Assembly: GCA_945900785.1 (NCBI GenBank)
Contig: CAMDJM010000032.1
Location: 1-48,024 of the forward strand
Length of the DNA stretch: 48,024 nt
From: Akkermansia muciniphila
GTDB lineage: Bacteria; Verrucomicrobiota; Verrucomicrobiia; Verrucomicrobiales; V1-33
Direction of reading: 5' to 3'
The notes under the pieces are model-generated. The model searched no databases. It was given only the letters and a program-made list of their open reading frames with translations, and was not told where the DNA came from. Below, piece after piece: positions 16,040 to 25,467 of this stretch (within the stretch, counting starts at the first letter, position 1; the number at the start of each line of letters is the position of its first letter). The position numbers and the translations under genes are program-made.

Positions 16040-17317
16040 TCAATGCCCCTCCGCCCCCAGAGACTTGAGGGCGGGGGCACCGCCGTTTTCATCCGGGGCC
16101 AGGGAGAAAGTCAGGGTGACATCGAAAAAAGCGCCTTCCTCCTCACTCTTGGGGATGCCGGCATTCACCTCCACCACCAGGACGGTCTCCGGGCCCCGCT
16201 GGGCGATGTGGGTATCGTGCAAAGCGAAGGTGAAATTGTCGAAGCCCAGCTTTTTGACCGCCTTGTCGCCTGCCTTGAATTCCCGGATGGCTTTTTTGAC
16301 CGGCTCCAGCAGATCCGTGCCCTTGGAGAGGGAAGCCTTTTCCCCTTCCTTCATCTCATACACCTGCGCGTCCCAGGTGGCCCATTTCCCACTGTTGATC
16401 TGAGCGACAAAAGTGGCGGCCGAGGACCAAGCCGTTTCTGAGGTGGAATGTCCCAGGCTGGATTTATCCGCAAAATGTTTGCCCTTTAGCGGGCCGACGA
16501 TGGATTTGTTCTGCAGGTCGACGAGGTAATTCACGAGCTTCGCCTCATCCTCCGTCACGGAAAGGCTGCCATCTTCCGCCGCTTCTCCCTGGATTTCCGT
16601 GCTGCCCTTCAACCCCCAGGCCAGCGCATACCTGCCATCGCGGGAAGCAGAGCCCGCGATCATCCGCCATCCCTCGCCAGTGATATTGCCGGTGCCTGAA
16701 GCTCCCTTTCCTGCGGGCTCAGGACTTTGAGCTGGAGCGTCTGCCGCTTCGCCACTGGAGCCAGCTTCGGCGCGGCGCAGGTTTTCAATAATCCCCGCCG
16801 CGATCTCATGCTGGGTGCGGTAAGTCTCATCCGCATTTTCCAATTCCCCGGGCGGCACCTCGCGGTTTTTCAGCCCGGCAGTATTAGTTGGTTTCCCTGA
16901 GGGAAAGGTCCCTTTTTTCTCCAAAACCCGGATCAGCTTATCCCCAGCAAAATAATAACGCCGCTCCGTGACACTGGTAGGGGCCTTTAGTTCCATCGGG
17001 CTGCTTTCCGAGCGGTCCAGAGAGAACAGCAGGTCAGCCCCCTTAAAGAAAAATTGAGTCTTCAATTCCCCATGATCATCGAAGTTTTGGGACTCCACCC
17101 GGATGAATCCGCTGTCCCCCTCGCTTTTCCAGACATCCTCCTTCCTGGACTGGCCTCCCTCCATGTTTTCTACCTGATAGGAATAATGCGGCCAGTCCTT
17201 GTAGTCTTTTTCGATCTGATCGAAGGCCACGCTGATTTCCTTCAGCGCTGATTTATTATCGGCAAGCAGTGGAGCGGCCAGGAAAAGGAAGCAGGGCAGG
17301 AAATGGAGAAACTTCAT
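16040..17317 (-). CDS. Secreted protein of unknown function
   Basis: A 425-aa protein I do not recognise. From ATG 17317 it begins with a clean Sec signal peptide (MKFLHFLPCFLFLAAPLLA, cleavage before DNKSAL); the longer frame to 17431 is rejected because it buries this signal. The mature part is acidic and rich in Glu, Lys and Gly. A low-complexity Ala/Gly/Ser/Pro stretch near 180-205 probably links two domains. WRMIAGSASRDGRYALAWG resembles the opening phrase of other Verrucomicrobia secreted proteins. No catalytic motif is visible. Confidence 0.7.
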   Translation of the reverse strand: MKFLHFLPCFLFLAAPLLADNKSALKEISVAFDQIEKDYKDWPHYSYQVENMEGGQSRKEDVWKSEGDSGFIRVESQNFDDHGELKTQFFFKGADLLFSLDRSESSPMELKAPTSVTERRYYFAGDKLIRVLEKKGTFPSGKPTNTAGLKNREVPPGELENADETYRTQHEIAAGIIENLRRAEAGSSGEAADAPAQSPEPAGKGASGTGNITGEGWRMIAGSASRDGRYALAWGLKGSTEIQGEAAEDGSLSVTEDEAKLVNYLVDLQNKSIVGPLKGKHFADKSSLGHSTSETAWSSAATFVAQINSGKWATWDAQVYEMKEGEKASLSKGTDLLEPVKKAIREFKAGDKAVKKLGFDNFTFALHDTHIAQRGPETVLVVEVNAGIPKSEEEGAFFDVTLTFSLAPDENGGAPALKSLGAEGH

Positions 17318-17470
17318 GGAATGCAGGCAGGATAGCAGAGGATGATGCAGCGGGTGAGGCCTAAAGCACAGAACGCATTTTTCAAGAGAAGTCTGACGCC
17401 ACGGCTGAGCAGCAGCAATGGGTGTGCTCAATCGTCAGGCCTGCTCTCCCCCTCGCATGTGAAATCCCGG

Positions 17471-18205
17471 CTAGCGTGGATCCCCGCCGAGCGAGAACAT
17501 CAACGGCATGCCCTTGAGCTTCATGTTCTTGAATTCATAGCCCCCTTTCTCCACATGCTCGTCAAAGGAAGCCGGAATGAGCTGCCGGAGATCCCCCCGG
17601 CTGGCCCCAAACCAGCCCCAGCGCTTTTCCAGCCAAGGTTCAAATTCCGCCGGGCCGCGTTCCGGGAGATTCGATAGGGTATATTTTATTTCACCCGCTT
17701 CCTTCAGCTTTTGCGCGAAAAATCCCGCGATCTTTTCCTGCTCCGCCTCATTCAGGCCGAAGGCCGCGCCATAGGCTGACGCAATGAAATGGCTGCCTTC
17801 CTCCGGATTGTCCTCGAAACCGATGATCTCCCGCGAGAGCCCGGAAATGGAAGAGGCCTGCTCAAGGAATTTGGCAAAGCGGATTTCGTTTTCGGGATTG
17901 GTCAGTTCCCCTTTTTTCTCCAACCCGGCCAGGGCCAGGGCTTCACTGAAAACGGAGCCCAGCGTGGAGCCAATTTGCGTGACCTTGCCATAGGACACCA
18001 CGACTTCATCCTTCAACTGGGCCACCTGCTGCCTGACGGTTTTCGCATCCTGCCCGGCTGCGAGGCGTTTTGCTTTTTCATCGTCCAGCGCCGCCTGGAG
18101 CAGGGCCAACTGATCCGCAGAAACGGCAGAGGTTGGGTTGGCTTGGGCGGCGGAGGTTTTTGCTTCCGCTTCCCTGGCCCTCTCCTGTGACAAAAAATGC
18201 CGCAA
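17471..18205 (-). CDS. Hypothetical protein with N-terminal coiled coil, 5' end uncertain
   Basis: A 244-aa frame opening with a helical coiled coil rich in Ala, Glu and Gln (~3-85, QERAREAEAKTSAAQ... QQVAQLKDEV). A compact domain follows: FLEQASSISGLSREIIGFEDNPEE, FAQKLKEAGEIKYTLSN, EKRWGWFGASRGDLRQLIP. Family unknown. The start is TTG 18205, with a stop six codons upstream and poor ribosome binding. In the neighbouring frame a hydrophobic stretch (LRLGIFAAFF) leads into a T6 run; one fewer T would join it in frame to LSQERARE, giving a membrane-anchored protein. A frameshift or sequencing error is therefore possible. Confidence 0.6.
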   Translation of the reverse strand: MRHFLSQERAREAEAKTSAAQANPTSAVSADQLALLQAALDDEKAKRLAAGQDAKTVRQQVAQLKDEVVVSYGKVTQIGSTLGSVFSEALALAGLEKKGELTNPENEIRFAKFLEQASSISGLSREIIGFEDNPEEGSHFIASAYGAAFGLNEAEQEKIAGFFAQKLKEAGEIKYTLSNLPERGPAEFEPWLEKRWGWFGASRGDLRQLIPASFDEHVEKGGYEFKNMKLKGMPLMFSLGGDPR

Positions 18206-18440
18206 AAATTCCCAGCCTCAGACCTCCTGACCTGCTGGAAGGTGAGTGCGGAACATTGGGGAAAGGAGATGAACCGGTCGCCCTGGCATATGGCGGTCTC
18301 CAGGATCACTGATCCCGGAGGGGTCTCAGAACGGCACCCACGCCACCCTGGCGGTCGCCAGCAGTAACAGCGTGACAGAAGCCTTCTTCATCTGTCATGA
18401 GGAAAGAAACTAACCCGAATCCGGGCTTACCTCAAGGATT

Positions 18441-19025
18441 TTAAATAACATCGCTCCGGGAGAGCGGGATCCACTCCGCAGGCCGGTGGAAGTCCGGGCG
18501 GTCTCCGCCGAGGGGTGCGAGGCTGTAAAATTGGCGGCCTTCGGGGCGGGTGACGATGGCGGTGAAGTTCAGGGTGCAGGCGTCAGGATCAGGCAGGGGG
18601 AGATTCATCCGGGCACTCCAGTGGCAGGCCTCCCAGGTGGTTTCGGAATAGACGGAAAAGCGCTCAGGAGACGGCTGGGGATCCTGACGGAGGCGGGGGC
18701 CGATAAGTTGGGCGGCCCACCAGGCTCCTCCGGGGTTGAGATTGTATTCCGTGTAAGTGCCCAGGGCTGGGGTGGCGATGAAGCACTCGGCGACGTCCTG
18801 TTCCCAGAGGCCTTCGAGGAAACCGCTGGAGGGAAAGCTTTCCCGGGGAGCAAGGGGGAGTGGGAGATTCATTTCCCAGTGGAAGCGGCCAGCCTGAAGC
18901 CAAAAACGGACGGTGGGCGGGGGGAGTTCCGGGAAGGCCGTCTGCCAGGGAAGCCCGAGCGGTAGCCTGGGGGCGGCCACAGGGGAGCTGAAAAGGCAGA
19001 GGGGGACCATGGGCGGATAGGTCAT
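18441..19025 (-). CDS. CBM9/DOMON-like carbohydrate-binding domain protein
   Basis: A 194-aa single-domain protein. The block GLWEQDVAECFIATPALGTYTEYNLNPGGAWWA (about 68-100) matches the family 9-like carbohydrate-binding fold, in which LWexDvvEvFl...YyEfEinP is the hallmark. ACHWSARMNLPLP and LNFTAIVTRP are later strands. No signal peptide is seen, so it is either cytoplasmic or missing one. It lies 42 bp downstream of a 57-aa membrane protein and gyrA, so it may be on the gyrA transcript. Family by motif; ligand unknown. Confidence 0.65.
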   Translation of the reverse strand: MTYPPMVPLCLFSSPVAAPRLPLGLPWQTAFPELPPPTVRFWLQAGRFHWEMNLPLPLAPRESFPSSGFLEGLWEQDVAECFIATPALGTYTEYNLNPGGAWWAAQLIGPRLRQDPQPSPERFSVYSETTWEACHWSARMNLPLPDPDACTLNFTAIVTRPEGRQFYSLAPLGGDRPDFHRPAEWIPLSRSDVI

Positions 19026-19026
19026 G

Positions 19027-19044
19027 CAGGCCTTACAGGGCCTA
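19027..19044. repeat. Two-copy 9-bp-period repeat in gyrA-operon spacer
   Basis: CAGGCCTTA and CAGGGCCTA are adjacent 9-mers just before the CBM9-like start. This is the same size class as the repeats at 4303, 29310 and 38249. Confidence 0.45.
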
Positions 19045-19067
19045 TTTGTTGGGCATTGGGCCGTTGC

Positions 19068-19241
19068 TCAAAGTTGATTTGGATCTGCGGGCGGCTTGGG
19101 CCGCTGGCGTTGCTGGGCTTTGACTTTGGCGACAACGATGAGGGCAATCACCGGAATGGTGACGATCATGATCCCCAGCACGATCAGGAGCAGGGTCCTG
19201 AGGTGCTGGGTTTCCGCCGGGGATGGCATTTCAAGGTTCAT
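19068..19241 (-). CDS. 57-aa single-pass membrane protein coupled to gyrA
   Basis: A tiny [21 protein letters not shown], then a ~23-residue hydrophobic helix (LLLIVLGIMIVTIPVIALIVV) and a basic tail (AKVKAQQRQRPKPPADP). The ATG at 19241 overlaps the gyrA stop as ATGA, which strongly suggests coupled translation. The composition (acidic-neutral N-terminus, basic C-terminus) predicts the tail in the cytoplasm. No family recognised. The coupling and the clean membrane helix are what support it as a real gene. Confidence 0.7.
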   Translation of the reverse strand: MNLEMPSPAETQHLRTLLLIVLGIMIVTIPVIALIVVAKVKAQQRQRPKPPADPNQL

Positions 19242-22072
19242 GCGTCAGCATCCGTTTCACCGGCAGCGTCAGGGCCATCAGGCTCCGGGGAATTGTCATC
19301 CGTTTCAGTCAGGTCAGCATCGGCCAGTGGCTCACCGTCAGCTTCGGCGATGGGAATGCTGTCGCTGGCATCGTCAGGGTCGGCGATGACTTTGGCAATA
19401 TCCTGGAGTTTTTCCTCGCCGCGCAGACTGATGAGTTTAACGCCGGCAGCGTTGCGCCCGGTTTCGCGGATTTGGGAAACGGGGATGCGGACGCTTTGGC
19501 CAGTGGTGGTCATGAGCATGACTTCATCGGCCTCGTGAACGACGAGGGCGCTGACCACCTGACCGGTTTTTTCGCTGGTCTTCATGGTGATGATGCCCTT
19601 CCCTCCGCGGGCGGTGATGCGGTAATCATCGAAGCTGGTGCGCTTGCCGATGCCGTTTTCACTGGCCACGAGGAGCATGGCGGCGTAGTCCACAATGGAT
19701 AGGCTGACCACGTAGTCGTCCTTCTTCAATTTAATGCCGCGCACGCCGGCGGCTTGGCGGCCCATGTCCCGCAGGCCGCCTTTTTCTTTGGCACCGCCTT
19801 CAGCTCCTTCGCCCTCGGCGTCGTCACTATCTTCGCTGGCGTCGTCAACTGGCTCGCTGGCATCGCCTTCTGAAACGGTGTCCTCGTCCTCGGCTGGGCT
19901 GCTGCCTTCGCCCTTGGCTTCGGCGTATTCCTTGAAGCGGGTGCTCATGCCGCCGTGGGTGACGAGCACGATCTCGTTCCGGCCTTCCGTGAGAGCACAA
20001 CCGATCAGGTCGTCGCCTTCGCGGATGTTGATGGCGATGATGCCGTCCTTCCGGATGTTGCGGAATTCGCCCAGATTGCTGCGCTTCACCACGCCGAGCC
20101 GGGTGGCGAAAATCACAAACTTGTTCGGATCCCAGGTGGCGTCCTTGTCAGACTCGCCCTGGGTCGGAATGCGCAGCACGGAAGCGATTTTTTCTTCCGG
20201 GCGGAGGTTGAGCAGGTTCTTGATGCTGCGGCCCTTGGCAGTGCGGGAGCCTTCGGGGATTTGATAGACGCGCTCGGCATAGACGCGGCCGCTGTTGGTG
20301 AAGAACATCAGCCAATCGTGGGCGCTGGCGGTGAAGAGGTGCTCGACAAAGTCGCCGACCTCCGCTTCGTCCACCCCGCTGGATTTGGCGGTTTCCATGC
20401 CCTTCAGGCCCTTGCCGCCGCGGCGCTGGCTGCGGAACTCCGCCGAGAGGGTGCGCTTGATATAACCACGATGGGAAATGGTGATGATCATGCCTTCGTT
20501 GGCGATGAGATCGACGATGTTGATCTCGCCTTCCTCCGCCGCAAAATCCGTCAGGCGCGACGTGGCATACTTGGCTTTGATGATGAGCAGCTCGTCCTTG
20601 ATGATGGTGAGGACGCGGGACTCCTTGTCGATAATGTCCATCAGGTCGAGGATCTCGGCCATGACATTGTCGTATTCCGCTTTGATCTTGTCCCGCTCCA
20701 GGCTGGTGAGTTTGTAGAGCTGGAGTTCAACGATGGCCTTGACCTGACGGTCGGAGAATTGGTAGCGGTCGCCCACGATGTGGGGCTGGCCCCGGATGAT
20801 GATGCCCACGGCCTGGGCGGCCTCCACGGTAAACGGATAGGCCTTGATGGCCGCTTCCGCCGCATCGCGGTTCGCACTCTGGCGGATGATCCTGATGAAG
20901 TCATCGATCTTGGAAGTGGCGAGGAGCAGGGCTTCCAGAATCTCGGCGCGGGCCTCGGCCTTGCGCAGGAGGAAGCGGGTGCGGCGCAGCACCACCTCGC
21001 GGCGGTGCTCAATGTAGCAGGCGATGGCGTCCTTGATATTGAGGAGGCGCGGCTTGCGGTTATCAATGGCCAGCATGTTCACGCTGAAGGAGGACTCCAG
21101 CGAGGTGTGCTTGTAGAGATTGTTGATGACGACCTGCGGGCGGGCGTCGCGCTTCAGCTCCAGGACGATGCGGGTCTTCTCGTCACACTCATCGCGGAGA
21201 CCACTGATTTCGGGGATGATTTTTTCGGTGACCAGCTCGGCGATGCGCTTGATGAGCACCGCGCGGTTTACCACGTAGGGGATCTCCGTGATCACGATCT
21301 GCTCCTTACCTTTTTCATCCAGCTCGATGTCCACGCGGCCGCGGACTTTGATGGAACCGCGCCCCGTGTGCAGGTAGGCATTGATGCCGGCCTGGCCGTA
21401 GATGGTGCATCCGGTGGGGAAGTCCGGGCCTTTGATGTGCTGCATCAGCTCACGGATGGTGATGTCAGGCTGGTCGATCTGGGCGCAAATTCCATCCACC
21501 ACTTCGCCCAGATTGTGCGGTGGCATGTTGGTGGCCATGCCGACCGCGATGCCGGTGCCGCCATTGACGATCAGGTTGGGAAAAGCCGCCGGGAACACGG
21601 TGGGCTCCGTGAGGCGCTCATCGTAGTTCGGGACAAAATCGACCGTGTCCTTGTCCATGTCCTCCATGAGGAGGCCACCGAGGTGGGTGAGGCGCGCCTC
21701 CGTATAACGCATGGCAGCCGGAGGGTCGCCATCCACGGAGCCGAAGTTCCCCTGGCCATCCACGAGGGTCTCGCGGATGCCCCAGTGCTGGGCCATATTG
21801 ACCAGCGTCGGGTAAATGACGGCTTCACCGTGAGGGTGGTAGTTCCCGGAGGTGTCACCACAAATCTTGGCGCACTTGATGTGTTTTTTCCCGGCGTAGA
21901 TGCCGAGATTATCCATGGCATACAAAATGCGGCGTTGGGAGGGCTTCAGACCATCGCGCACGTCCGGGAGGGCGCGGCTGATGATGACAGACATGGAGTA
22001 GTCCAAAAAGGACTTGGCCATTTCGTCGGCGACATTGACTGGCTCGACGCCGCGGTTCTCAGGTTCGCTCAC
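19238..22072 (-). CDS. gyrA: DNA gyrase subunit A
   Basis: GyrA cuts and rejoins DNA during ATP-driven negative supercoiling. The product is 944 aa, longer than the ~875 of E. coli. [14 protein letters not shown] opens the breakage-reunion domain, and MRYTEARL holds catalytic Tyr123. The quinolone region reads [16 protein letters not shown], so the positions of E. coli Ser83 and Asp87 are Ala84 and Pro88. The GyrA box QRRGGKG is present, which distinguishes it from ParC. An acidic low-complexity insert (about 720-775, Glu/Asp/Ser/Gly) breaks the C-terminal propeller, and the last ~45 residues are also acidic. Start is GTG 22072. No gyrB is in view. Confidence 0.97.
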   Translation of the reverse strand: MSEPENRGVEPVNVADEMAKSFLDYSMSVIISRALPDVRDGLKPSQRRILYAMDNLGIYAGKKHIKCAKICGDTSGNYHPHGEAVIYPTLVNMAQHWGIRETLVDGQGNFGSVDGDPPAAMRYTEARLTHLGGLLMEDMDKDTVDFVPNYDERLTEPTVFPAAFPNLIVNGGTGIAVGMATNMPPHNLGEVVDGICAQIDQPDITIRELMQHIKGPDFPTGCTIYGQAGINAYLHTGRGSIKVRGRVDIELDEKGKEQIVITEIPYVVNRAVLIKRIAELVTEKIIPEISGLRDECDEKTRIVLELKRDARPQVVINNLYKHTSLESSFSVNMLAIDNRKPRLLNIKDAIACYIEHRREVVLRRTRFLLRKAEARAEILEALLLATSKIDDFIRIIRQSANRDAAEAAIKAYPFTVEAAQAVGIIIRGQPHIVGDRYQFSDRQVKAIVELQLYKLTSLERDKIKAEYDNVMAEILDLMDIIDKESRVLTIIKDELLIIKAKYATSRLTDFAAEEGEINIVDLIANEGMIITISHRGYIKRTLSAEFRSQRRGGKGLKGMETAKSSGVDEAEVGDFVEHLFTASAHDWLMFFTNSGRVYAERVYQIPEGSRTAKGRSIKNLLNLRPEEKIASVLRIPTQGESDKDATWDPNKFVIFATRLGVVKRSNLGEFRNIRKDGIIAINIREGDDLIGCALTEGRNEIVLVTHGGMSTRFKEYAEAKGEGSSPAEDEDTVSEGDASEPVDDASEDSDDAEGEGAEGGAKEKGGLRDMGRQAAGVRGIKLKKDDYVVSLSIVDYAAMLLVASENGIGKRTSFDDYRITARGGKGIITMKTSEKTGQVVSALVVHEADEVMLMTTTGQSVRIPVSQIRETGRNAAGVKLISLRGEEKLQDIAKVIADPDDASDSIPIAEADGEPLADADLTETDDNSPEPDGPDAAGETDADA

Positions 22073-22087
22073 AGGGATAGAAAATTA

Positions 22088-22093
22088 ATTATA
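22088..22093 (-). promoter_or_regulatory. Candidate -10 element for gyrA
   Basis: TATAAT on the minus strand, 15 bp before the GTG start. No good -35 is visible. Taken literally it would give a leader of only about 9 nt. Confidence 0.25.
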
Positions 22094-22350
22094 GGTTAGC
22101 TGTCCCGCAGGCGTCCCGGCGGGAATTCTCATTCTAAAGCGCCGCGCCCCCGGCGCAAGGAAGATTACCACCGGGTGAAAAACGCGGAGCGGGCGGGATG
22201 CGTGGCCCGGACCGCTGGCCCAGCCATGTTTTTTGCACCCGGCCCTTGGGCGGGTGGGGCCGCCGCGGGAGCCTCCGGCACAAAAACGGGGAAACAATCG
22301 CCGGCAACGCCACGTTTTCCTCTCGGTAATTTAACTTTGATCCCAAAACA

Positions 22351-23646
22351 ATGGCTGCTTCCTGGAACCGACGTGCTTTTCTTACCCGTTCCGCCGCCGC
22401 CATGGGCGCACCGCTGGTGCTGCCGGGGCGGGTCCTGGGCCTTGACGGGGCCGTGCCTCCCAGTGCCAAGGTAAGGATCGCCTGCATCGGCGTCGGCGGC
22501 ATGGGCATGGGGAATCTGAATTCCTTTCTCAATGACGAGCGGGTGCAGATCGTGGCCGTCTGCGATGTGGATGCGAATCACCGGCAGGCCGCCTGTGACA
22601 TGGCAAAACTGGCCAAAACCGACGCCTATGGGGACTACCGCGAAGTTCTCGCCCGGCCGGATGTGGATGCCGTGATGAATGCTACCCCCGACCACTGGCA
22701 CGCCGTCATCGCCACCGCCGCTGCCGCTGCTGGCAAGGACCTTTATTCCGAAAAACCCCTCGCCGCTGGCATCGCAGATGCCCGGGCCGTTTGCGACGCC
22801 GTGAAGGCGCACCAACGGGTCCTGCAATGCGGCACCTGGCGCCGCTCCGGCTTAAAAACCCGGCTCGCCTGCGAATGGGTCCGCAATGGCCACATCGGCG
22901 ACCTGAAGGTGATCGAAGTCGGCGTGCCCGGCACGTTCAAAGTGGCCGGCGGCTATACCGGCCTGGAAGCCCCCGGAGCCGTGCCCCCGGAACTCGACTA
23001 TGCCATGTGGCTGGGCCCAGCCCCGGAAGCCGCTTACACCGCAGCCCGCTGCCATTTTAATTTCCGTTGGAACACCGACTACGCGCCCGGCTATATCACG
23101 GACTGGGGCGCGCATTTCCTTGATGTCGCCCAGTGGGGCGCGGGCATGGATGACACTTCCCCCACCAGCATCTCCGCCACCGGCGTCGCACGGCGGGAGA
23201 AGGGCATCTACAACGCCCCGGAGAGCTTCCGGATCGAATATCAATATGCCAGTGGCACCCGGATCGTGATGAGCAGCACCACTAATGAAAAGGACTGGGG
23301 CATCCGCTTTGTCGGCACCAAGGGCACCGTCTTCACCGAAAACGACCGCTTGGAAACCGACCCCGTCAGCCTGCGCGCCGTCCGCCCCAAGGACGGCGAC
23401 GTGCGGCTCTTTGAATCCACCAATCACCACCGCAATTTCATCGACGCCGTCCTCAGCCGGGGGCAAACCGCCGCGCCCGCCCCCGTCGCCCTGCGCTCCG
23501 CCATCCTTTGCCACCTGGGCGCCATCTCCGCCACTTTGGGACGCGATCTGACCTTCGACCCCAAGGCCGAAAACTTTGGCACCGATGCCCCCGCCAACGC
23601 CCTGCTGGCCTGCTCCCTGCGCGGGGCGTGGAAGCTGAGTGCTTGA
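22351..23646 (+). CDS. Tat-exported Gfo/Idh/MocA-family oxidoreductase
   Basis: A 431-aa NAD(P)-dependent sugar or inositol dehydrogenase-like protein. The N-terminus NRRAFLTRSAAAMGAPLVLPG is a twin-arginine signal, implying export folded with cofactor, a frequent arrangement in Verrucomicrobia and Planctomycetes. The Rossmann motif is VRIACIGVGGMGMGNL, followed by VAVCDVD and DYREVLARPDVDAVMNATPDHWHA, then LYSEKPLAA with the catalytic Lys of the EKP motif. The substrate domain includes FRWNTDYAPGYITDWGAHFLDVAQW, the GFO_IDH C-terminal WGxHxxD site. A partial decayed copy of its 3' end follows at 23805. Exact substrate unknown. Confidence 0.92.
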   Translation: MAASWNRRAFLTRSAAAMGAPLVLPGRVLGLDGAVPPSAKVRIACIGVGGMGMGNLNSFLNDERVQIVAVCDVDANHRQAACDMAKLAKTDAYGDYREVLARPDVDAVMNATPDHWHAVIATAAAAAGKDLYSEKPLAAGIADARAVCDAVKAHQRVLQCGTWRRSGLKTRLACEWVRNGHIGDLKVIEVGVPGTFKVAGGYTGLEAPGAVPPELDYAMWLGPAPEAAYTAARCHFNFRWNTDYAPGYITDWGAHFLDVAQWGAGMDDTSPTSISATGVARREKGIYNAPESFRIEYQYASGTRIVMSSTTNEKDWGIRFVGTKGTVFTENDRLETDPVSLRAVRPKDGDVRLFESTNHHRNFIDAVLSRGQTAAPAPVALRSAILCHLGAISATLGRDLTFDPKAENFGTDAPANALLACSLRGAWKLSA

Positions 23647-23804
23647 TGGGGCACTTGACTTGAGCTTGATCCCTGCGCTGTCGAATGCCTGATCACCCTC
23701 CTGAAAGACACCGCGCACTGAATGGTGCCTCTGCGTTTGGCTTGCAGCGTTGCCCATTTCGAGGGCACAACGCGGACCGTGTTCCCAAAAGTAGGTGCCC
23801 ATGC

Positions 23805-24011
23805 CGGGGCAGTCACCTGGATCGTGATAAGCAGCACCGCCAACGAGGCCGGGGCCAAACCGCCGTGCCCGCTCCCTGTCGCCCTGCGCTCCGCCATCCA
23901 CTGCCACCTGGGAGCCATCTCCGCCGCGACCTGACATTTGATCCCAAGGCCGGAAACTTCGGAACCGACGCCCCTCTCCACGCCGCGGGCGGCATTTCCC
24001 GTCTTGCCTGA
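23805..24011 (+). pseudogene. Decayed partial duplicate of the Gfo/Idh gene 3' end
   Basis: Segments match the neighbouring oxidoreductase in order: ATCGTGATAAGCAGCACC (copy of 23265-23282), then GTCGCCCTGCGCTCCGCCAT and CACCTGGGAGCCATCTCC, then a truncated GACCTGACATTTGATCCCAAGG. The ~170 bp between the first and second match is missing, and the frame is lost at the CGCGACCTGACATT junction, where the parent's ACTTTGGGA is deleted. It ends at TGA 24009-24011. No ORF survives. Direct relative of 23265-23610. Confidence 0.85.
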
Positions 24012-24037
24012 CGGATGATCCGGGGTAGGGCAGGGGG

Positions 24038-25177
24038 ATGACGGATGTAGAGGCATTGATCGTTTTAAATATGCTGCCGAAGATTGGCCCGGTGCGGGTG
24101 CGGCGGCTGGTGGAGGCGTGCGGGTCGCCTGCGGCGGTGCTTTCGGCTGGGGTCGATACTTTGCGGAAGGTGGAAGGGATCGGCCAGGAAACGGCGTCCC
24201 TGCTGCGGCGCTGGGAGGAGTCGGCGGATTTGTCAGGTGAACTGGAGCGGATCCGGGAGATGGGCGTCTCGGTGGTCACGCCGTTGGATGAATTGTATCC
24301 TGCTCCGCTGCGGGAGATTCATGATCCGCCGCTCCTGCTTTATGTGCAGGGGAAGCTGGAAACCCGCGACCGGCTGGCGGTGGGGGTGGTGGGCTCGCGG
24401 CGGGCGACGGCCTATGGCCTGACGGCGGCGCGCAAGCTGTCGTTCCAACTGGCCCACGCCGGGGTGACGGTGCTGAGTGGTTTGGCCCGGGGAATTGATA
24501 CAGCGGCGCACGAGGGAGCGGTGGCGGCAAAGGGGCGCACGATTGGCGTGATTGGTTCCGGCCTGGCCCGGCTTTATCCTCCGGAGAATGCGGCTCTGGC
24601 AGCCCGGATCGCCGATGGCCATGGCGCGGTGGTTTCGGAGTTTCCAATCCTGACGGAACCTGACAAACAGACCTTTCCCCAGCGGAACCGGATCGTGAGT
24701 GGCTGGAGCAGTGGCATCCTCGTGGTCGAAGCCCCGGCGTGGAGCGGTGCTCTGATCACGGCGAATAATGCGGCAGATCAGGGGCGCAGCGTGTATGCCG
24801 TGCCGGGGCCAATTGACCGGGCTTCCTCGCTGGGCTGCAATAAGCTGATCCAGAATGGGGCGCGCCTCGTCCTGGATGCGGGGGATATTCTCGAGGATTT
24901 GAACCTGCTGCTGCCACGGGAGCCGGAGTTGGCGTTAGGCGGTGATGCCACCGGACAGGAACCTGCGGCAGGAGTGGAAAAAGCAGGCCCCCGGGCGGAT
25001 TTGAGCCCAGCGGAGCGGGGAGTCTGGGAAGTCCTGGCGGGGGAGGAAATGAGCCTGGATGATCTCATCATCACCAGCGGTTTGCCCGCCTCCGAGGTCG
25101 CCGTGGCCCTGATGCGGCTGGAGATCCGGCGTTTGATCCGGCAATTGCCTGGAAGACGTTATGTGAAAGCGGGTTGA
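24038..25177 (+). CDS. dprA: DNA-processing protein DprA
   Basis: DprA loads RecA onto incoming single-stranded DNA in natural transformation. The 379-aa product has an N-terminal SAM/HhH-like region (LPKIGPVRVRRLVEACGSPAAVL... LRKVEGIGQETA), the Rossmann core with VGVVGSRRATAYGL, VLSGLARGIDTAAHEGA, IGVIGSGLARLYPPEN, EPDKQTFPQRNRIVSG and SGALITANNAADQGRSVYAVPG, and a C-terminal winged helix ending RRLIRQLPGRRYVK. All family motifs are intact. It is followed by ruvC in the same direction after ~290 bp with an AT-rich stretch. Confidence 0.96.
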   Translation: MTDVEALIVLNMLPKIGPVRVRRLVEACGSPAAVLSAGVDTLRKVEGIGQETASLLRRWEESADLSGELERIREMGVSVVTPLDELYPAPLREIHDPPLLLYVQGKLETRDRLAVGVVGSRRATAYGLTAARKLSFQLAHAGVTVLSGLARGIDTAAHEGAVAAKGRTIGVIGSGLARLYPPENAALAARIADGHGAVVSEFPILTEPDKQTFPQRNRIVSGWSSGILVVEAPAWSGALITANNAADQGRSVYAVPGPIDRASSLGCNKLIQNGARLVLDAGDILEDLNLLLPREPELALGGDATGQEPAAGVEKAGPRADLSPAERGVWEVLAGEEMSLDDLIITSGLPASEVAVALMRLEIRRLIRQLPGRRYVKAG

Positions 25178-25467
25178 CCGGGGCGGCAAGCGGGAGATTC
25201 CCAACCCCGGCTCCGACGGTTGCGCAGGGCCAGACCGATCAGGACAATGGGAACGGGTGTTTCATGGATGCGGGGGTAGGTGAAAACAGCAATATTTATG
25301 GAAATTTTTATTAAATATTACAGATTCACTCTTTTAATTCCTCTTTGCGTTACAACTATCCAAAGTCCTTAATAAAATGAGGATTTTGATGATTTGGATT
25401 GGTTGAAGAAATTTTCAGGCCCGCTAAGCTGGCATCCGTGGCAGATTTGCCCCAGTTTCCCGAACGC

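Noticed and set aside
22175..22474. Plus-strand frame across the gyrA-Gfo spacer
   Set aside because: Overlaps the start of the oxidoreductase in a different frame, is rich in Gly/Pro, and has no ribosome site or family.
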